DNA of 64,000 bases from Synechococcus sp. A15-62 (lineage in GTDB: Bacteria > Cyanobacteriota > Cyanobacteriia > PCC-6307 > Cyanobiaceae). This document shows positions 7,643 through 17,440 of the stretch, piece after piece. A program made the position numbers and the translations under genes. Each line of letters starts with the position of its first letter. The stretch's first letter is position 1. The stretch spans positions 124,001 through 188,000 of the forward strand of contig NZ_CP047950.1 in assembly GCF_014280075.1 (NCBI RefSeq). The letters run 5' to 3'. Below the pieces are notes generated by a model. It was not told the origin of the DNA and did no database searches. It saw only the letters and a program-made list of their open reading frames with translations.

Positions 7643-9988
7643 TTACCAATTATCCCAAAGTGATTTTAACCTTTCGCGATAGCGAGTTCCAGCTTCTATA
7701 AAACTAAATCGCTTTTGATAGTCAGCTAATACCATCGCATCACGGCTTGGATAATAAGCATTTGGATTACTGGCTATCTCGAGTCGTCGTTCCGCTATCT
7801 CTTGCATCAGCTGAGCTGCGTGATTTAGATCTGGTTCACCCCAGCAATGGCCATCGGCGTAGGGATAGGCAGCTCGAGGAATGGGTACTTCTAAGCAACG
7901 TACGGGGTGTGCGAGAGGTCCCACACAGAAATCTGCGTTGCCGCCGTAATCTGTGGCGATCACGTCAAGACCAAGTTGGAATGCTTCTGCCAAGCCTCTT
8001 CCAAAGCCTTCGGAACGATGTAGAGAAACAAATACGTCACTACAGCCATAAATTGCAAGCATCTCATCTCTCTCTAAATTGGCTTCCAGCAGATGAACGC
8101 GCGGATCCTCTTGCGCTCTGATTTGTAACCAGTTCCATTCCGGAATGAAGTTACGCGGAGGGAACGTTTTAATCAGCAACTCCACTCGTTCCGACAGGGG
8201 GTGAGTGTTGTCAGAGCGTCCTTGGATTGCTAGTAACTGAGGCAAGGGAAAGGCTTGTTGAAAAGTTTCCAACACCGCCACAGGGTTTTTACGGATGGCA
8301 GTGGAGTTGAGATCGAAGCTGTAAACAAACACAATTGCATCATTCGATAGACCGAGATGATTACGTGTAAATAGCCGGCTTGAATGAGAGTAAAATCGAT
8401 TCGGTTCTGGGATTTCCGCAGCCATGTGCATCAACTGCAATGGAACATCTGCCTGAGCTGCGGGTTCCTGGAGGGCTCGGGCAGTAAATGTGCTCGATGG
8501 CCATACTTCATCCGTAACTTCCAACAGGGGCTTCCAAGCCTCTGGCCATTGACTTGTTTCCCAGGGCCAGGCGGTAATGGTGTAGCGCTGATTAAGACCA
8601 CTTAACCCTTGTTTGAGCAACCATCGCGCATAGATGGGAGCCTGCATACATACCAAGTTGAAGGCGTAGGGGCCACCATCTTGATCGCTAGAGACCAGCT
8701 TATCTATGCTGCGATCAGTACATGCGGCGTCATTGCCTGCTGGGTGATGAATTACGCAACAGGGCACATCAGCAGCTTGCAGGGCGCGGGCTGCCATGCG
8801 GATGTCTTCTCCGATGCCAAATATTTCATAGGCGTGCCCTATCAGGTTTACCCCGAAGGGTCGCTTTGATCTAGAGTTTTGAGACTGTGCTAACAACTGT
8901 CTCGTGGTTATCGATGCTTTGTCTGTGTCTAGCAAACGGTAATTTTGCTTGTGGATGGCGATGAACTGCTCACAGCGCATTTTGCGTTCAACGGGTGAGC
9001 CTGGTGCATTCGGGTGCAACTGAGGATGAAGAGCTTCGAGTAACTGAATTGCTAATGATTGTCTCGCTTCTGTTTTGCTCTGAGATGGTGGGCTGGATTC
9101 TGTGGCACTGCTTAGCTGATCATCATTGAGATGCCAGTCATGGCGGAAGTCTTCCAGCGCTTTTGGATTAAGCCATGGTGCTGCTTGATCTGCGAGCTCA
9201 CGTAACAGTTCAGTGTTGGTTTGGCCTGCTTTGGTTTCCGCAAGGCCGAGCTGTAGATCTAATCCAAGGTTGTGTAGGCGCGTAGTTGGCGCGGATCCAA
9301 AGTGTTTTGCGACTAGCTTTATGAATTCCAGATCAGCTTGTGTGCGCTGCTTGTTTGTAATGGTGTTTTCATGTAATCGTGTTCTACCCTGAAGGTGAGG
9401 TAGATAACCAATACGGTATGGGAAAGTCTCGAATGCTCGGAGCCAGTAATCGAAATCAAAAGCTGTTTTCAAGTGCGCATCAAATGGCCCGAGCATGAGC
9501 CCCATGGTGCGGCGAAACACCACAGAAGGTTGACAAATGAAGCAGTGTGATCGAAAGCCTTCAACGCCTGTAGTGGGCGGCAGGGTGGGATAGCGCTGAC
9601 GTAAGCCTGTAGAATTGTTGAATTCTTCTCCTTCTCCGTAAAGCATCAGCCATTGGGGATTTGCTTCAAGTGCGTATGTCGCACGGGCTAGTGCACCTGG
9701 TGGATATAAGTCATCGGCATTGAGCCAGCCGATAAGGGTTCCGCGAGCGGCCTTGAAGGCTTTGTTGAGGGCATCGGCAGGACCGCTATCAGTGGTACTG
9801 ACGATTCGAAGCCGAGGATCAACGACCGAGAGCCTTTCTAGAAATTGCAGACTGCCATCAGTAGAGCCGCCATCTGCTACGAGGAGTTCTAAACATTCAG
9901 CCTGATTCAGAACTGAACGGACTGCCGGTTCAAGAAAGCGACCTGCATTCAGACACGGCATCAAGACTGAAACTGAACTAATTAGCAA
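7643..9988 (-). CDS. Two-domain glycosyltransferase, GT2 fused to GT4
   Basis: 781 residues. The N-terminal 240 form a GT-A family 2 domain: SVLMPCLNAGRFLEPAV, then LLVADGGSTDGSL and the metal-binding region IGWLNADDLYPPGA. The C-terminal 400 are a GT-B domain with GVNLIGHAYEIFGIGEDIRM at its start and the family 4 nucleotide-sugar motif HRSEGFGRGLAEAFQLGLD near the end. One polypeptide could therefore add two successive sugars. The start is uncertain. The frame is closed by TAA upstream and has only a TTG at 9988. An ATG ten codons further in (at MPCLNAG) would cut into the first strand, so TTG is preferred despite a weak ribosome-binding site. Confidence 0.85.
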   Translation of the reverse strand: MLISSVSVLMPCLNAGRFLEPAVRSVLNQAECLELLVADGGSTDGSLQFLERLSVVDPRLRIVSTTDSGPADALNKAFKAARGTLIGWLNADDLYPPGALARATYALEANPQWLMLYGEGEEFNNSTGLRQRYPTLPPTTGVEGFRSHCFICQPSVVFRRTMGLMLGPFDAHLKTAFDFDYWLRAFETFPYRIGYLPHLQGRTRLHENTITNKQRTQADLEFIKLVAKHFGSAPTTRLHNLGLDLQLGLAETKAGQTNTELLRELADQAAPWLNPKALEDFRHDWHLNDDQLSSATESSPPSQSKTEARQSLAIQLLEALHPQLHPNAPGSPVERKMRCEQFIAIHKQNYRLLDTDKASITTRQLLAQSQNSRSKRPFGVNLIGHAYEIFGIGEDIRMAARALQAADVPCCVIHHPAGNDAACTDRSIDKLVSSDQDGGPYAFNLVCMQAPIYARWLLKQGLSGLNQRYTITAWPWETSQWPEAWKPLLEVTDEVWPSSTFTARALQEPAAQADVPLQLMHMAAEIPEPNRFYSHSSRLFTRNHLGLSNDAIVFVYSFDLNSTAIRKNPVAVLETFQQAFPLPQLLAIQGRSDNTHPLSERVELLIKTFPPRNFIPEWNWLQIRAQEDPRVHLLEANLERDEMLAIYGCSDVFVSLHRSEGFGRGLAEAFQLGLDVIATDYGGNADFCVGPLAHPVRCLEVPIPRAAYPYADGHCWGEPDLNHAAQLMQEIAERRLEIASNPNAYYPSRDAMVLADYQKRFSFIEAGTRYRERLKSLWDNW

Positions 9989-10111
9989 AAGGAGAACACT
10001 AGTGAATCCATTATTATCTTAACCTACACCGGCAGCAAATTTTTCACATATTAAAAGCATGGCTTTCAAAAATAGAGGACTATCAAGAATTAATGCCATG
10101 AGTTAGAATGA

Positions 10112-10312
10112 CTATCCTTCAAAAAAATCTAACGTGTTCATAATGCTCAAATTTCTGTCCAGTTGAGTTGAATTAAGCATATATGCCTGCTGTACATCTG
10201 TTTTGCCAAAATTAAAAACATTATTTGCTATCGTATGCTTTACTAGATCTAGAAGGCTTGGAAGTACAAAATTGTGTATAAGTTTATTTTTAAGGTATTG
10301 ATGGAACAGGTG
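10112..10312 (-). pseudogene. Coding-like remnant downstream of sulfotransferase
   Basis: A 66-codon open stretch on the minus strand ends in TAG at 10112. It contains the well-composed text LLDLVKHTIANNVFNFG and QQAYMLNSTQLDRNLSIMN, but has no ATG, GTG or TTG near its 5' end, where a TGA closes it at 10313. It follows the sulfotransferase stop by about 35 bp on the same strand. It is probably the surviving 3' end of a lost gene. The family is not recognised. The rest of the 9989-10346 interval shows nothing. Confidence 0.35.
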
Positions 10313-10346
10313 TCAACAAATTGGTGGCATGTCGGGACAAAATAAG

Positions 10347-11123
10347 TTACAATAAGTAACCTAAAGGACGTACAATTTCTCTGAATTGATCTGAAAGTTG
10401 ATTTATCAAATCTTGGTCCATATGATTTAAATAGTCGCCAGGATACATGTGACGAACATGTTGCCCTGTGAGGTTTGATCCCGGCTTGATGTACTTGTCG
10501 CTGCACTTGCAGGAACGAATCACTTCGTTGGAATTCACAGGTAAACCCATATGATTCATCATACAGGAAAAGAGGTGGGGCTTATTAAATAGGAATGATT
10601 CATAGTTATAAACCTGACAGGAGGCACCTTCGTATGAGAGTAAGTCATTGATTTCTATATATTGTGAAAGTACATTTACAGAATCTTCCAAAAAGATTTG
10701 TTCTTTTTCGACAAAATGAGCCTTTTCCCCTATATTAATCATCTCTTGATGAAAGTCTTGATTGCCAGGATTCGTGTGTCCCCCATCAGAAACTTTGTAG
10801 AATTGATAGTAGCGGCTAACCAAAATGTCTAATGGATGTCGAATTAAAAACACAACTTTAGTGTCAGAAAAGCACAATTCTTGCTTAGCGTAATCAGGGA
10901 GGCCTCGAAAACCTATAAATAGTTTCAGGCCTTCAGATAGCATTTTGAGATACAATCCGGGAGCAGATGAAGGCCCGATTTCAGATACAAAAGCTGCATC
11001 TTCAGGGTTACCATACTGTAAATCAACTGAAGAGAAGTATTCAGAAAGAATAGTATTAAGCATGCTGCTTCCAGCACGTTGCATCGAGATGAAGAAGCGG
11101 TAATTGTTAATTGAATCTTGCAT
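10347..11123 (-). CDS. Sulfotransferase-family protein
   Basis: About 258 residues from the ATG at 11123, a typical size for a single-domain sulfotransferase. The PAPS 5'-phosphosulfate loop is FFISMQRAGSSMLNTIL near residue 10. The 3'-phosphate motif is FLIRHPLDILVSRYYQFY near residue 90, and VYNYESFLF follows. The frame is open further upstream to 11168, but the ATG at 11123 lies just past the stop of the preceding glycosyltransferase (11126), which suits co-transcription. The likely role is O-sulfation of a sugar in the glycan made by the cluster. The acceptor is unknown. Confidence 0.8.
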   Translation of the reverse strand: MQDSINNYRFFISMQRAGSSMLNTILSEYFSSVDLQYGNPEDAAFVSEIGPSSAPGLYLKMLSEGLKLFIGFRGLPDYAKQELCFSDTKVVFLIRHPLDILVSRYYQFYKVSDGGHTNPGNQDFHQEMINIGEKAHFVEKEQIFLEDSVNVLSQYIEINDLLSYEGASCQVYNYESFLFNKPHLFSCMMNHMGLPVNSNEVIRSCKCSDKYIKPGSNLTGQHVRHMYPGDYLNHMDQDLINQLSDQFREIVRPLGYLL

Positions 11124-11125
11124 TA

Positions 11126-12289
11126 TTATAGTTGAACCTCTGATTGAGCCATTCGGAGGCGTAAACAATGACTTTGATCATCAGCTTCAATTGGATAATT
11201 GCCTACAATTTCAAGAAGATGAATGATTTTATCGGCCATCGCTTTCCAACTAAAATGTTTTATGTGCTCCAAACCAGCTTGTCTTTTCTTGTCTGAAAAA
11301 ACAGGATCGTTGACTAATTGATCCATTACAGACAATAATTGATCGGTTGAAGATCCATCGATGTAGCAGGCTGCTTCACCACCAGCCTCGGCTAGTGAAC
11401 CACATTGTGTGGTGATCACAGGGCAACCAGATGCCATAGCTTCGATGACGGGCATACCAAAGCCTTCATAAAGTGAGGGATAAATCAGACCTAAAGCACC
11501 TTGATAAGCCAAAGATAATGAGGTATCATCAAAATAAAATCGTCTAATCGGATATTTTAGATTTGCCTGAGCTTGTAGAACCCAATCTTCAAGTTTCTCA
11601 TCACCACCTGCACATATTACACCATACGGCTTAATGGAAGAATCATCAGAAATAGCATTAAAAAATAAACGTGTATTCTTGTATGATTTGTATTGATCAC
11701 GGGACCCTACAAATATCCAATACGGATAGTCTAAACCATGTATATTTTTAAAATCACGAAGTTCTTTTTCACTTCGAACACGAAATTTTTCTTCACTTAC
11801 TCCGCAGTAACTCACATCGATAGAGTTGGAGGAGATCTCGGGATGAAATTCTTTTAGGTCATTAGCTGTACTTTTTGAGATGCAGGTATATGCACAGGCA
11901 TGCTTGATTGCTGCAATCTTTTCAAGCCAGCCAGGATCATCCATAGGGAAGTCAAACTTCTCAGGAATCATGTCGTAGACCATCATTAAAGACTTTGTTT
12001 TAATTGGGAATGTATAATAACTTGATATGAAAACATCAATTTTTAGATCATCGCAGATGTGTTGAATAGCAATTGAATCAGTGCCAGAAAAACGAAAGTC
12101 TTTGCTTTTGCAAAATGGAATGTAGAAATAATTGGAAATATGCGGTACTTTATCTGACCTGTCTAAGATATAAATCTCATGTCTCCTGTTGATGTCAGAT
12201 TTGTTCCACTCTTGAAGAATCGATGCCCAGACCCGAGCAATACCTGTATTAGCAATTTCGAAAAAAATAGGGTCAAAAAGTATTTTCAC
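11126..12289 (-). CDS. GT4-family glycosyltransferase
   Basis: 387 residues with GT-B architecture. The N-terminus KILFDPIFFEIANTGIARVW is the acceptor-domain start typical of mannosyl- or rhamnosyl-transferase-like GT4 proteins. The donor domain shows WIFVGSRDQYKSYKNTRLFF and the signature YEGFGMPVIEAMASGCPVIT near residue 280. GDP-mannose, GDP-fucose or a related GDP-sugar would be a natural donor given manC, gmd and fcl upstream on the same strand, but donor use cannot be read from the motifs. It overlaps the start of the 637-residue gene's 3' end by 4 bp (12286-12289), which suggests translational coupling. Confidence 0.85.
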   Translation of the reverse strand: MKILFDPIFFEIANTGIARVWASILQEWNKSDINRRHEIYILDRSDKVPHISNYFYIPFCKSKDFRFSGTDSIAIQHICDDLKIDVFISSYYTFPIKTKSLMMVYDMIPEKFDFPMDDPGWLEKIAAIKHACAYTCISKSTANDLKEFHPEISSNSIDVSYCGVSEEKFRVRSEKELRDFKNIHGLDYPYWIFVGSRDQYKSYKNTRLFFNAISDDSSIKPYGVICAGGDEKLEDWVLQAQANLKYPIRRFYFDDTSLSLAYQGALGLIYPSLYEGFGMPVIEAMASGCPVITTQCGSLAEAGGEAACYIDGSSTDQLLSVMDQLVNDPVFSDKKRQAGLEHIKHFSWKAMADKIIHLLEIVGNYPIEADDQSHCLRLRMAQSEVQL

Positions 12290-14199
12290 GTTACAGGAAC
12301 GAATGATTTAGAAGAGTTTAGGCTGCGATATCGAGATTGTAACTCAATGTACGATAATAACAACTGAGAACGTCTTGGCAACGATCGAGAAGCGATGTGC
12401 AATTGATTGAATTTAGCATCTGGTATGATAAGAGTTGAGTCGTCCGTCATAATTAAATCCTTGAAGTGTTTATTTGTTATTGAAGCAACTTCTTCTATAC
12501 CTTTTGTCTCTGATGATGTAGAAATACCTTCAGGATTCTGATAATAGCCAGACAAAGGAATGGGTATAAAGTAAAAGTTTTTATGAGCTTTAATGCATCT
12601 TAGCCAAAATTCCCAATCAGCAGCTGATGCATATTTTGCATCAAATAATCCGACTTCTTGATGCAAGCTTTTTCTCCATAATGGAGCGCAATGTGGGTAA
12701 TTGCAGGAAATCAAAATGCCGGGAGATAAATGCGTTAAAGAGCTCTTTATTCCAATTGACTCTATTAGATTCCAAGATGGATTTGCTTCAAAATAATAGT
12801 AAAAATCGCCATAGCAAATGTCAAATGAAGGAAAACGCTCGAGGCATTCAACCTGCATACTTAAACCATAAGGAGCTCGTAAATCATCCAGGTTAGCATT
12901 TGTCAAATACTTGCCTTTCGACATTGAAACTCCTAAATTCCATGCATCGTATATAGAAATTCTATCTTCACACCTATGGTAGATAATATTTGGATGCTTG
13001 CACATGTATTCCTTGATAATTGTATTTTCGTCGCCTGGCGAGCATGCATCAATAATTATCAGCTCGAAATTGTCAAAATTTATCTGGTTAACCATATTTT
13101 CCATAAAGTTTCTTATGAATTTGTCTCCATTATATAGGCTTGTGATAATTGATAGAGAAGGGTTGTCAGGCGTTTTTGTATTATGTTCTTTATAGAAAAT
13201 ACTATTCTTTGCGATCCTAGCAAAGTCATTACTGCTTCGTTTGTTTAAATTCGATTTAATTTCGTCCCAATCCTTAACTGTAATATGTTGATTAGTGCCC
13301 ATAATCAAAGCACCACTATGCTCAGGCTTGTGTTTATTAGTTCCAGGATTTAAAATTTTATTTCTTCCAAAAGTTTCTAATACTAAATTATTTTGCAGAA
13401 ATAATGGGTCTATTGATGCTTGAATAGCTGCAAAAGCTTGCTTTCTTGTATAATCGTCAATTAAATGATGATAAGCCCATCCCCAGACCTCATATGTTGT
13501 TGGGAAACGCCCCAATATTCCGTTAAAGAGATATATGATGTACTCAGCATCGCTAAGATGAGGCAATATCGACCTTTCGTTATCTTTTCTTGATTTATAT
13601 TCTTCAGAATCAAATAGTGCTTCTGCGTATATAGATACATCACCTTGTGAACATTCTAGTAAATCATCTAAACTTTTGATTTCTTCATTGGACACTGAAC
13701 GAGCTAGAATTGTTTCAGCGATACGAACATGAACTGCTGTATTTACAATAATGTTTGAAGATGATTCCAAATCATCGTTGGGCAATGATCTGCTTTTGTT
13801 ATTAGCCTCCTCTAAAAAGAATATTTTACATTCAGAGCTTTGTGATTGTTCCTCCAAGAATTGCTGAATTTGTATTGCCGTGTCCGGCGACTCTATGGAT
13901 GAACATAAGCTGGAAATGAACCAATCTAAGGATAAAATGCTACTTGATATTAGGTTTAATTCACTCTTAAGTTGAAGAATAGTTTGCTTTAGCTCTTTTG
14001 ATGCAAATTTGCATATAAATAATTGATTGAGCAAGATGCCGGCCGCATCCTTTCTTAGATATAAGCCTGATTGTTCATTTTCTTTTGCATTTTCACCTTG
14101 CATTGTTTTTTTGAGAAAAAGCAATGGAGTACCATAATAGCATTTGCGATGACGCGTGTAAATTTTTTGTTTCGCTGGCACTCTGAATGTCAAGTGCAA
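12286..14199 (-). CDS. GT2 glycosyltransferase with DUF4214-like N-terminal region
   Basis: 637 residues if the TTG at 14199 is used. An ATG at 14103 (MQGENAKENEQSG) is an equally possible start. The middle segment IIYLFNGILGRFPTTYEVWG resembles the DUF4214 helical repeat found in cyanobacterial glycan-related proteins. From about residue 345 a GT-A family 2 domain begins: LSIITSLYNGDKFIRNFMEN, FELIIIDACSPGDENT, then ISIYDAWNLGVSMSKGKYLT with NLDD as the metal-binding site. The gene lies 21 bp after the GMD-like gene's stop and is probably in its operon. Strongly AT-rich. Confidence 0.8.
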   Translation of the reverse strand: MHLTFRVPAKQKIYTRHRKCYYGTPLLFLKKTMQGENAKENEQSGLYLRKDAAGILLNQLFICKFASKELKQTILQLKSELNLISSSILSLDWFISSLCSSIESPDTAIQIQQFLEEQSQSSECKIFFLEEANNKSRSLPNDDLESSSNIIVNTAVHVRIAETILARSVSNEEIKSLDDLLECSQGDVSIYAEALFDSEEYKSRKDNERSILPHLSDAEYIIYLFNGILGRFPTTYEVWGWAYHHLIDDYTRKQAFAAIQASIDPLFLQNNLVLETFGRNKILNPGTNKHKPEHSGALIMGTNQHITVKDWDEIKSNLNKRSSNDFARIAKNSIFYKEHNTKTPDNPSLSIITSLYNGDKFIRNFMENMVNQINFDNFELIIIDACSPGDENTIIKEYMCKHPNIIYHRCEDRISIYDAWNLGVSMSKGKYLTNANLDDLRAPYGLSMQVECLERFPSFDICYGDFYYYFEANPSWNLIESIGIKSSLTHLSPGILISCNYPHCAPLWRKSLHQEVGLFDAKYASAADWEFWLRCIKAHKNFYFIPIPLSGYYQNPEGISTSSETKGIEEVASITNKHFKDLIMTDDSTLIIPDAKFNQLHIASRSLPRRSQLLLSYIELQSRYRSLNSSKSFVPVT

Positions 14200-14220
14200 A
14201 TCTATTAATAAATTTTTTGT

Positions 14221-15171
14221 TCAGAATAAATTTCCGAGATACATTTTTTTTACAATTTCTTCAATTGTTTTTGATGATGACCATCCAAGGTCTGTTTTTA
14301 TTAGTTGAGGACTTAGAGCAGAGTAAGCAAGGTCTGATGGCCTTTTTAAGGAATCATCAACTTGCAAATATTTTGCTTCATTTAAGCCTGCAATATCAAA
14401 TGCATGAGATACAAATTCGCGAAGAGAGCTGGTATGGCCTGAAGCAATTAAATAATCTTTTGCAATAGGAGCTTGAAGCATTAGATGCATTGCTTTGACG
14501 TAATCAGGCGCCCACCCCCAATCTCTGAAAATATTTAGATTTCCTAATTTTAGTGACTTCAAACGATTTTGCTTAATTGCAATGACACCGTCTATAATTT
14601 TTCTGGTAACGAATTTTTTTGGTCTTAGTGGTGATTCGTGATTAGCTAAAATTCCAGTGCAAGCATACATATCATATGCTGTCCGATAAGTAGCAACTTG
14701 CCAGAAAGAAGCTGATTTTGCTACCCCATATGGACTCCTTGGCTTAAACTTAGTTTCTTCCGTAGCTGCTAACATTCCACAATCTCCGAAACACTCTGAA
14801 CTTCCTGCACTAAAGTATTTGATATTATTACCTAAATATCGTATTACTTCTAAAAAATTTAGCGTTGAAGATACAATTGACTCCATGCACTCTACTGGCT
14901 GATCAAATGAAAGTCCAACGCTAGTTTGACCAGATAGATTGTATATCTCATCAGGCATTACTGTTGAAACGACTTTCAAGACGCTTCTGAAATCGTTTGG
15001 CGCTAATGACGTTAGCTCAATATTATTGTCTATGTCGAGTAGAGACAGTCTTGAGACGTCGCAACTTTGGCAATCTCGACTAGTTCCTATCACTTTGTAG
15101 CCAATATCCAAGAGGTAGCGTGCTAAATATGCGCCATCTTGGCCGGTAACACCAACAATCAGAGCCTTCAT
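14221..15171 (-). CDS. GMD-like NAD(P)-dependent sugar-nucleotide epimerase/dehydratase
   Basis: 316 residues of the extended short-chain dehydrogenase family. The Rossmann loop is GVTGQDGAYLARYLLDIGY. The catalytic Ser/Thr region is FSAGSSECFGD and the YxxxK pair is in [28 protein letters not shown] matches the substrate loop of GDP-mannose 4,6-dehydratase. It is shorter and much diverged from the true GMD two genes upstream. It may act on the 4-keto intermediate (a reductase of RMD type) or be a second dehydratase giving another deoxy sugar. Follows fcl by 127 bp on the same strand. Confidence 0.75.
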   Translation of the reverse strand: MKALIVGVTGQDGAYLARYLLDIGYKVIGTSRDCQSCDVSRLSLLDIDNNIELTSLAPNDFRSVLKVVSTVMPDEIYNLSGQTSVGLSFDQPVECMESIVSSTLNFLEVIRYLGNNIKYFSAGSSECFGDCGMLAATEETKFKPRSPYGVAKSASFWQVATYRTAYDMYACTGILANHESPLRPKKFVTRKIIDGVIAIKQNRLKSLKLGNLNIFRDWGWAPDYVKAMHLMLQAPIAKDYLIASGHTSSLREFVSHAFDIAGLNEAKYLQVDDSLKRPSDLAYSALSPQLIKTDLGWSSSKTIEEIVKKMYLGNLF

Positions 15172-15298
15172 GAATTGTCTTCTTTAAAATCCAGGAGCAA
15201 AGACCATAAGTAATAACTTGTATTTGTCAGTAAGTGCATAAATATAAAGTACATTCAAGCAGCCTCGAGGATTCTTTGATAAATGTATTCAGTTGTTA

Positions 15299-16303
15299 TC
15301 ATAATCGAATGCCTGAATTTGGATCCTTTAGCTGGCTCTTGAAACAATCTATTGATTCAGTTAATCCCTTGTCGAGTGATATTTTGGATTTCCAGCCAAG
15401 TTTTGTTAGTCTGCCAACATCTAATTGTTTTTTTGGGGTTCCGTCTGGTTTATCTTTGTCCCAATGGATAACGCCCATGAAACCTGTTTTTTCTGCTATT
15501 AATTCAGAAAGTTGTTTAATTGATAAATCGCTGCCGGTACCAACGTTTAAATATGGCAGCAATCTTCCTGTTTCGTCTGTTGGCGCATTGCTGCTGTTAA
15601 GGCTCCAATTCTCAAGTGAAAATACACATGCATCGCCAAGATCATCAACATGAAGAAATTCACGCATTGGCGTTCCTGTCCCCCAGCAAGTAACACTCTC
15701 TGCACCTAACTCTTTTGCTTCATGGAATCGGCGAATTAATGCAGGTAGGACGTGGCTGTTCTCGGGGTGATAATTATCTCCAGGCCCATAGAGATTCGTA
15801 GGCATTAAGCTAATCGCATCAAAGTCATATTGTTTTCTTAGTGATTCACATAATTTGATTCCAGCTATTTTTGCAATCGCATACCATTCATTGGTTGGCT
15901 CTAGAGATCCTGTTAATAGCGATTCCTCTTTAATCGGCTGCTCTGCGAATTTGGGATAAATGCAGCTGCTACCCAAAAATAGTAAGCGCCTGACTCCACT
16001 CTGCCACGCAGTTTCGATCACATTATTTTGAATTTTTAGGTTCTCCAGCAAAAAATCTGCTGGATATAGGTTATTGGCATGAATGCCGCCTACCTTGGCA
16101 GCGGCTAGCACCACAACAGTTGGTTTGTTTTTAGCAAACCATTTCTGCACAGCTTGGAGATTTAAGAGATTCAGTTCATTGCGGTTTGCAGTCAATAAAT
16201 TCTTGTAACCAGAGCGTTGCAGAGCTCGACAGATTGCGCTGCCGGCCATGCCGCCATGGCCAGCAACGAAAAAGAGATCGTTTTTATTGATTAATGTCCC
16301 CAT
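15299..16303 (-). CDS. fcl: GDP-L-fucose synthase
   Basis: About 334 residues. The bifunctional 3,5-epimerase/4-reductase converts GDP-4-keto-6-deoxymannose to GDP-L-fucose. Visible are the NADPH loop FVAGHGGMAGSAICRAL at the N-terminus, the LFLGSSCIYPKFAEQP segment, and the catalytic YAIAKIAGIKLCE. MPTNLYGPGDNYHPENSHVL is the usual substrate-site text. The ATG at 16303 overlaps the gmd stop (TGATG), so the two are translationally coupled; an upstream in-frame TTG is disfavoured. Full family length. A truncated copy of its first codons remains beside the second gmd. Confidence 0.93.
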   Translation of the reverse strand: MGTLINKNDLFFVAGHGGMAGSAICRALQRSGYKNLLTANRNELNLLNLQAVQKWFAKNKPTVVVLAAAKVGGIHANNLYPADFLLENLKIQNNVIETAWQSGVRRLLFLGSSCIYPKFAEQPIKEESLLTGSLEPTNEWYAIAKIAGIKLCESLRKQYDFDAISLMPTNLYGPGDNYHPENSHVLPALIRRFHEAKELGAESVTCWGTGTPMREFLHVDDLGDACVFSLENWSLNSSNAPTDETGRLLPYLNVGTGSDLSIKQLSELIAEKTGFMGVIHWDKDKPDGTPKKQLDVGRLTKLGWKSKISLDKGLTESIDCFKSQLKDPNSGIRL

Positions 16304-17439
16304 CAACCTTTGCTCCTGTTGGCCTGAATCGCTGCAGAGGTGGTCGGTGGGTTCTCCATCGATCCCACTACGTTGAATCCTTTGAGACGTAGTAACGCTT
16401 CTTTCCTGGCTTCTTCTTTGTCTGCCTCAACCATCTCGGCAACAAGTTCTTCCAGGGTGGTGGTAGGTGTCCAATCCAGTTTCTCATGAGCTTTGCTGGG
16501 ATCGCCAAGCAGGGTCTCCACCTCTGCAGGTCGGAAGTAGCGAGGATCAATGCGCACAACCACTTCACCGGTGCTGCGGCGCCCCACCTCATCTACTCCT
16601 TCGCCCTCCCATATTAGCGATCCCCATCCCAGTGATTCTGCAGTGAGTTCGATGAATCGCCGGACGCTCTCCTGTCGGCCTGTTGCTATCACAAAATCTT
16701 CAGGTGGACCCTCCTGCTGAAGCATCCGCCACTGCATTTCCACGTAATCCCTTGCGTGACCCCAGTCTCTCAAAGAGTCGAGATTACCCATGTATAAGCA
16801 ATCATCAAGTCCTTCATTAATGCGAGCCATGCCTCTTGTGATTTTCCGTGTCACAAAAGTTTCACCACGTCTAGGACTTTCGTGATTAAATAATATGCCG
16901 TTACAGGCATACATGCCATAGGCCTCGCGGTAGTTCACCGTGATCCAGTAGCCGTAAAGCTTCGCTACGCCATAGGGGCTTCTCGGGTAAAAAGGTGTGG
17001 TTTCTTTTTGAGGTACTTCCTGCACAAGTCCGTAAAGTTCACTTGTGCTGGCTTGGTAAATTCGACAAGTCTCAGTTAAGTTCAGAATTCGTACAGCTTC
17101 AAGGATTCTGAGTGTTCCCAGCGCATCACTATTGGCTGTATATTCGGGCGCTTCAAAGCTGACTGCTACGTGGCTTTGGGCACCCAAATTATAAATTTCA
17201 TCGGGCTTAACTTGTTGGATAATTCTGATCAAATTGGTGCTATCGGTTAAGTCTCCATAATGCAGAATCAAGCGTGGGTCAGCTTCGTGCGGATCCTGAT
17301 ATAGGTGATCAATGCGACTTGTATTGAAGCTGCTGGCGCGACGTTTAATGCCATGCACTTCGTATCCCTTGTCAAGAAGTAATTCTGCTAAGTAACTTCC
17401 ATCTTGGCCGGTGATGCCAGTAATAAGTGCTTTCTTCAT
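16303..17439 (-). CDS. gmd: GDP-mannose 4,6-dehydratase, copy 1
   Basis: 378 residues. It makes GDP-4-keto-6-deoxy-D-mannose, the precursor of GDP-fucose, GDP-rhamnose and perosamine. The NADP loop is [20 protein letters not shown]. The catalytic region is [19 protein letters not shown] with [10 protein letters not shown] as the YxxxK site. [15 protein letters not shown] completes the family signature. It follows manC by one base of spacing and is coupled to fcl. Its protein is identical to copy 2 at 30326-31462, and I saw no nucleotide difference between the two genes. Confidence 0.95.
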   Translation of the reverse strand: MKKALITGITGQDGSYLAELLLDKGYEVHGIKRRASSFNTSRIDHLYQDPHEADPRLILHYGDLTDSTNLIRIIQQVKPDEIYNLGAQSHVAVSFEAPEYTANSDALGTLRILEAVRILNLTETCRIYQASTSELYGLVQEVPQKETTPFYPRSPYGVAKLYGYWITVNYREAYGMYACNGILFNHESPRRGETFVTRKITRGMARINEGLDDCLYMGNLDSLRDWGHARDYVEMQWRMLQQEGPPEDFVIATGRQESVRRFIELTAESLGWGSLIWEGEGVDEVGRRSTGEVVVRIDPRYFRPAEVETLLGDPSKAHEKLDWTPTTTLEELVAEMVEADKEEARKEALLRLKGFNVVGSMENPPTTSAAIQANRSKG

Positions 17440-17440
17440 T

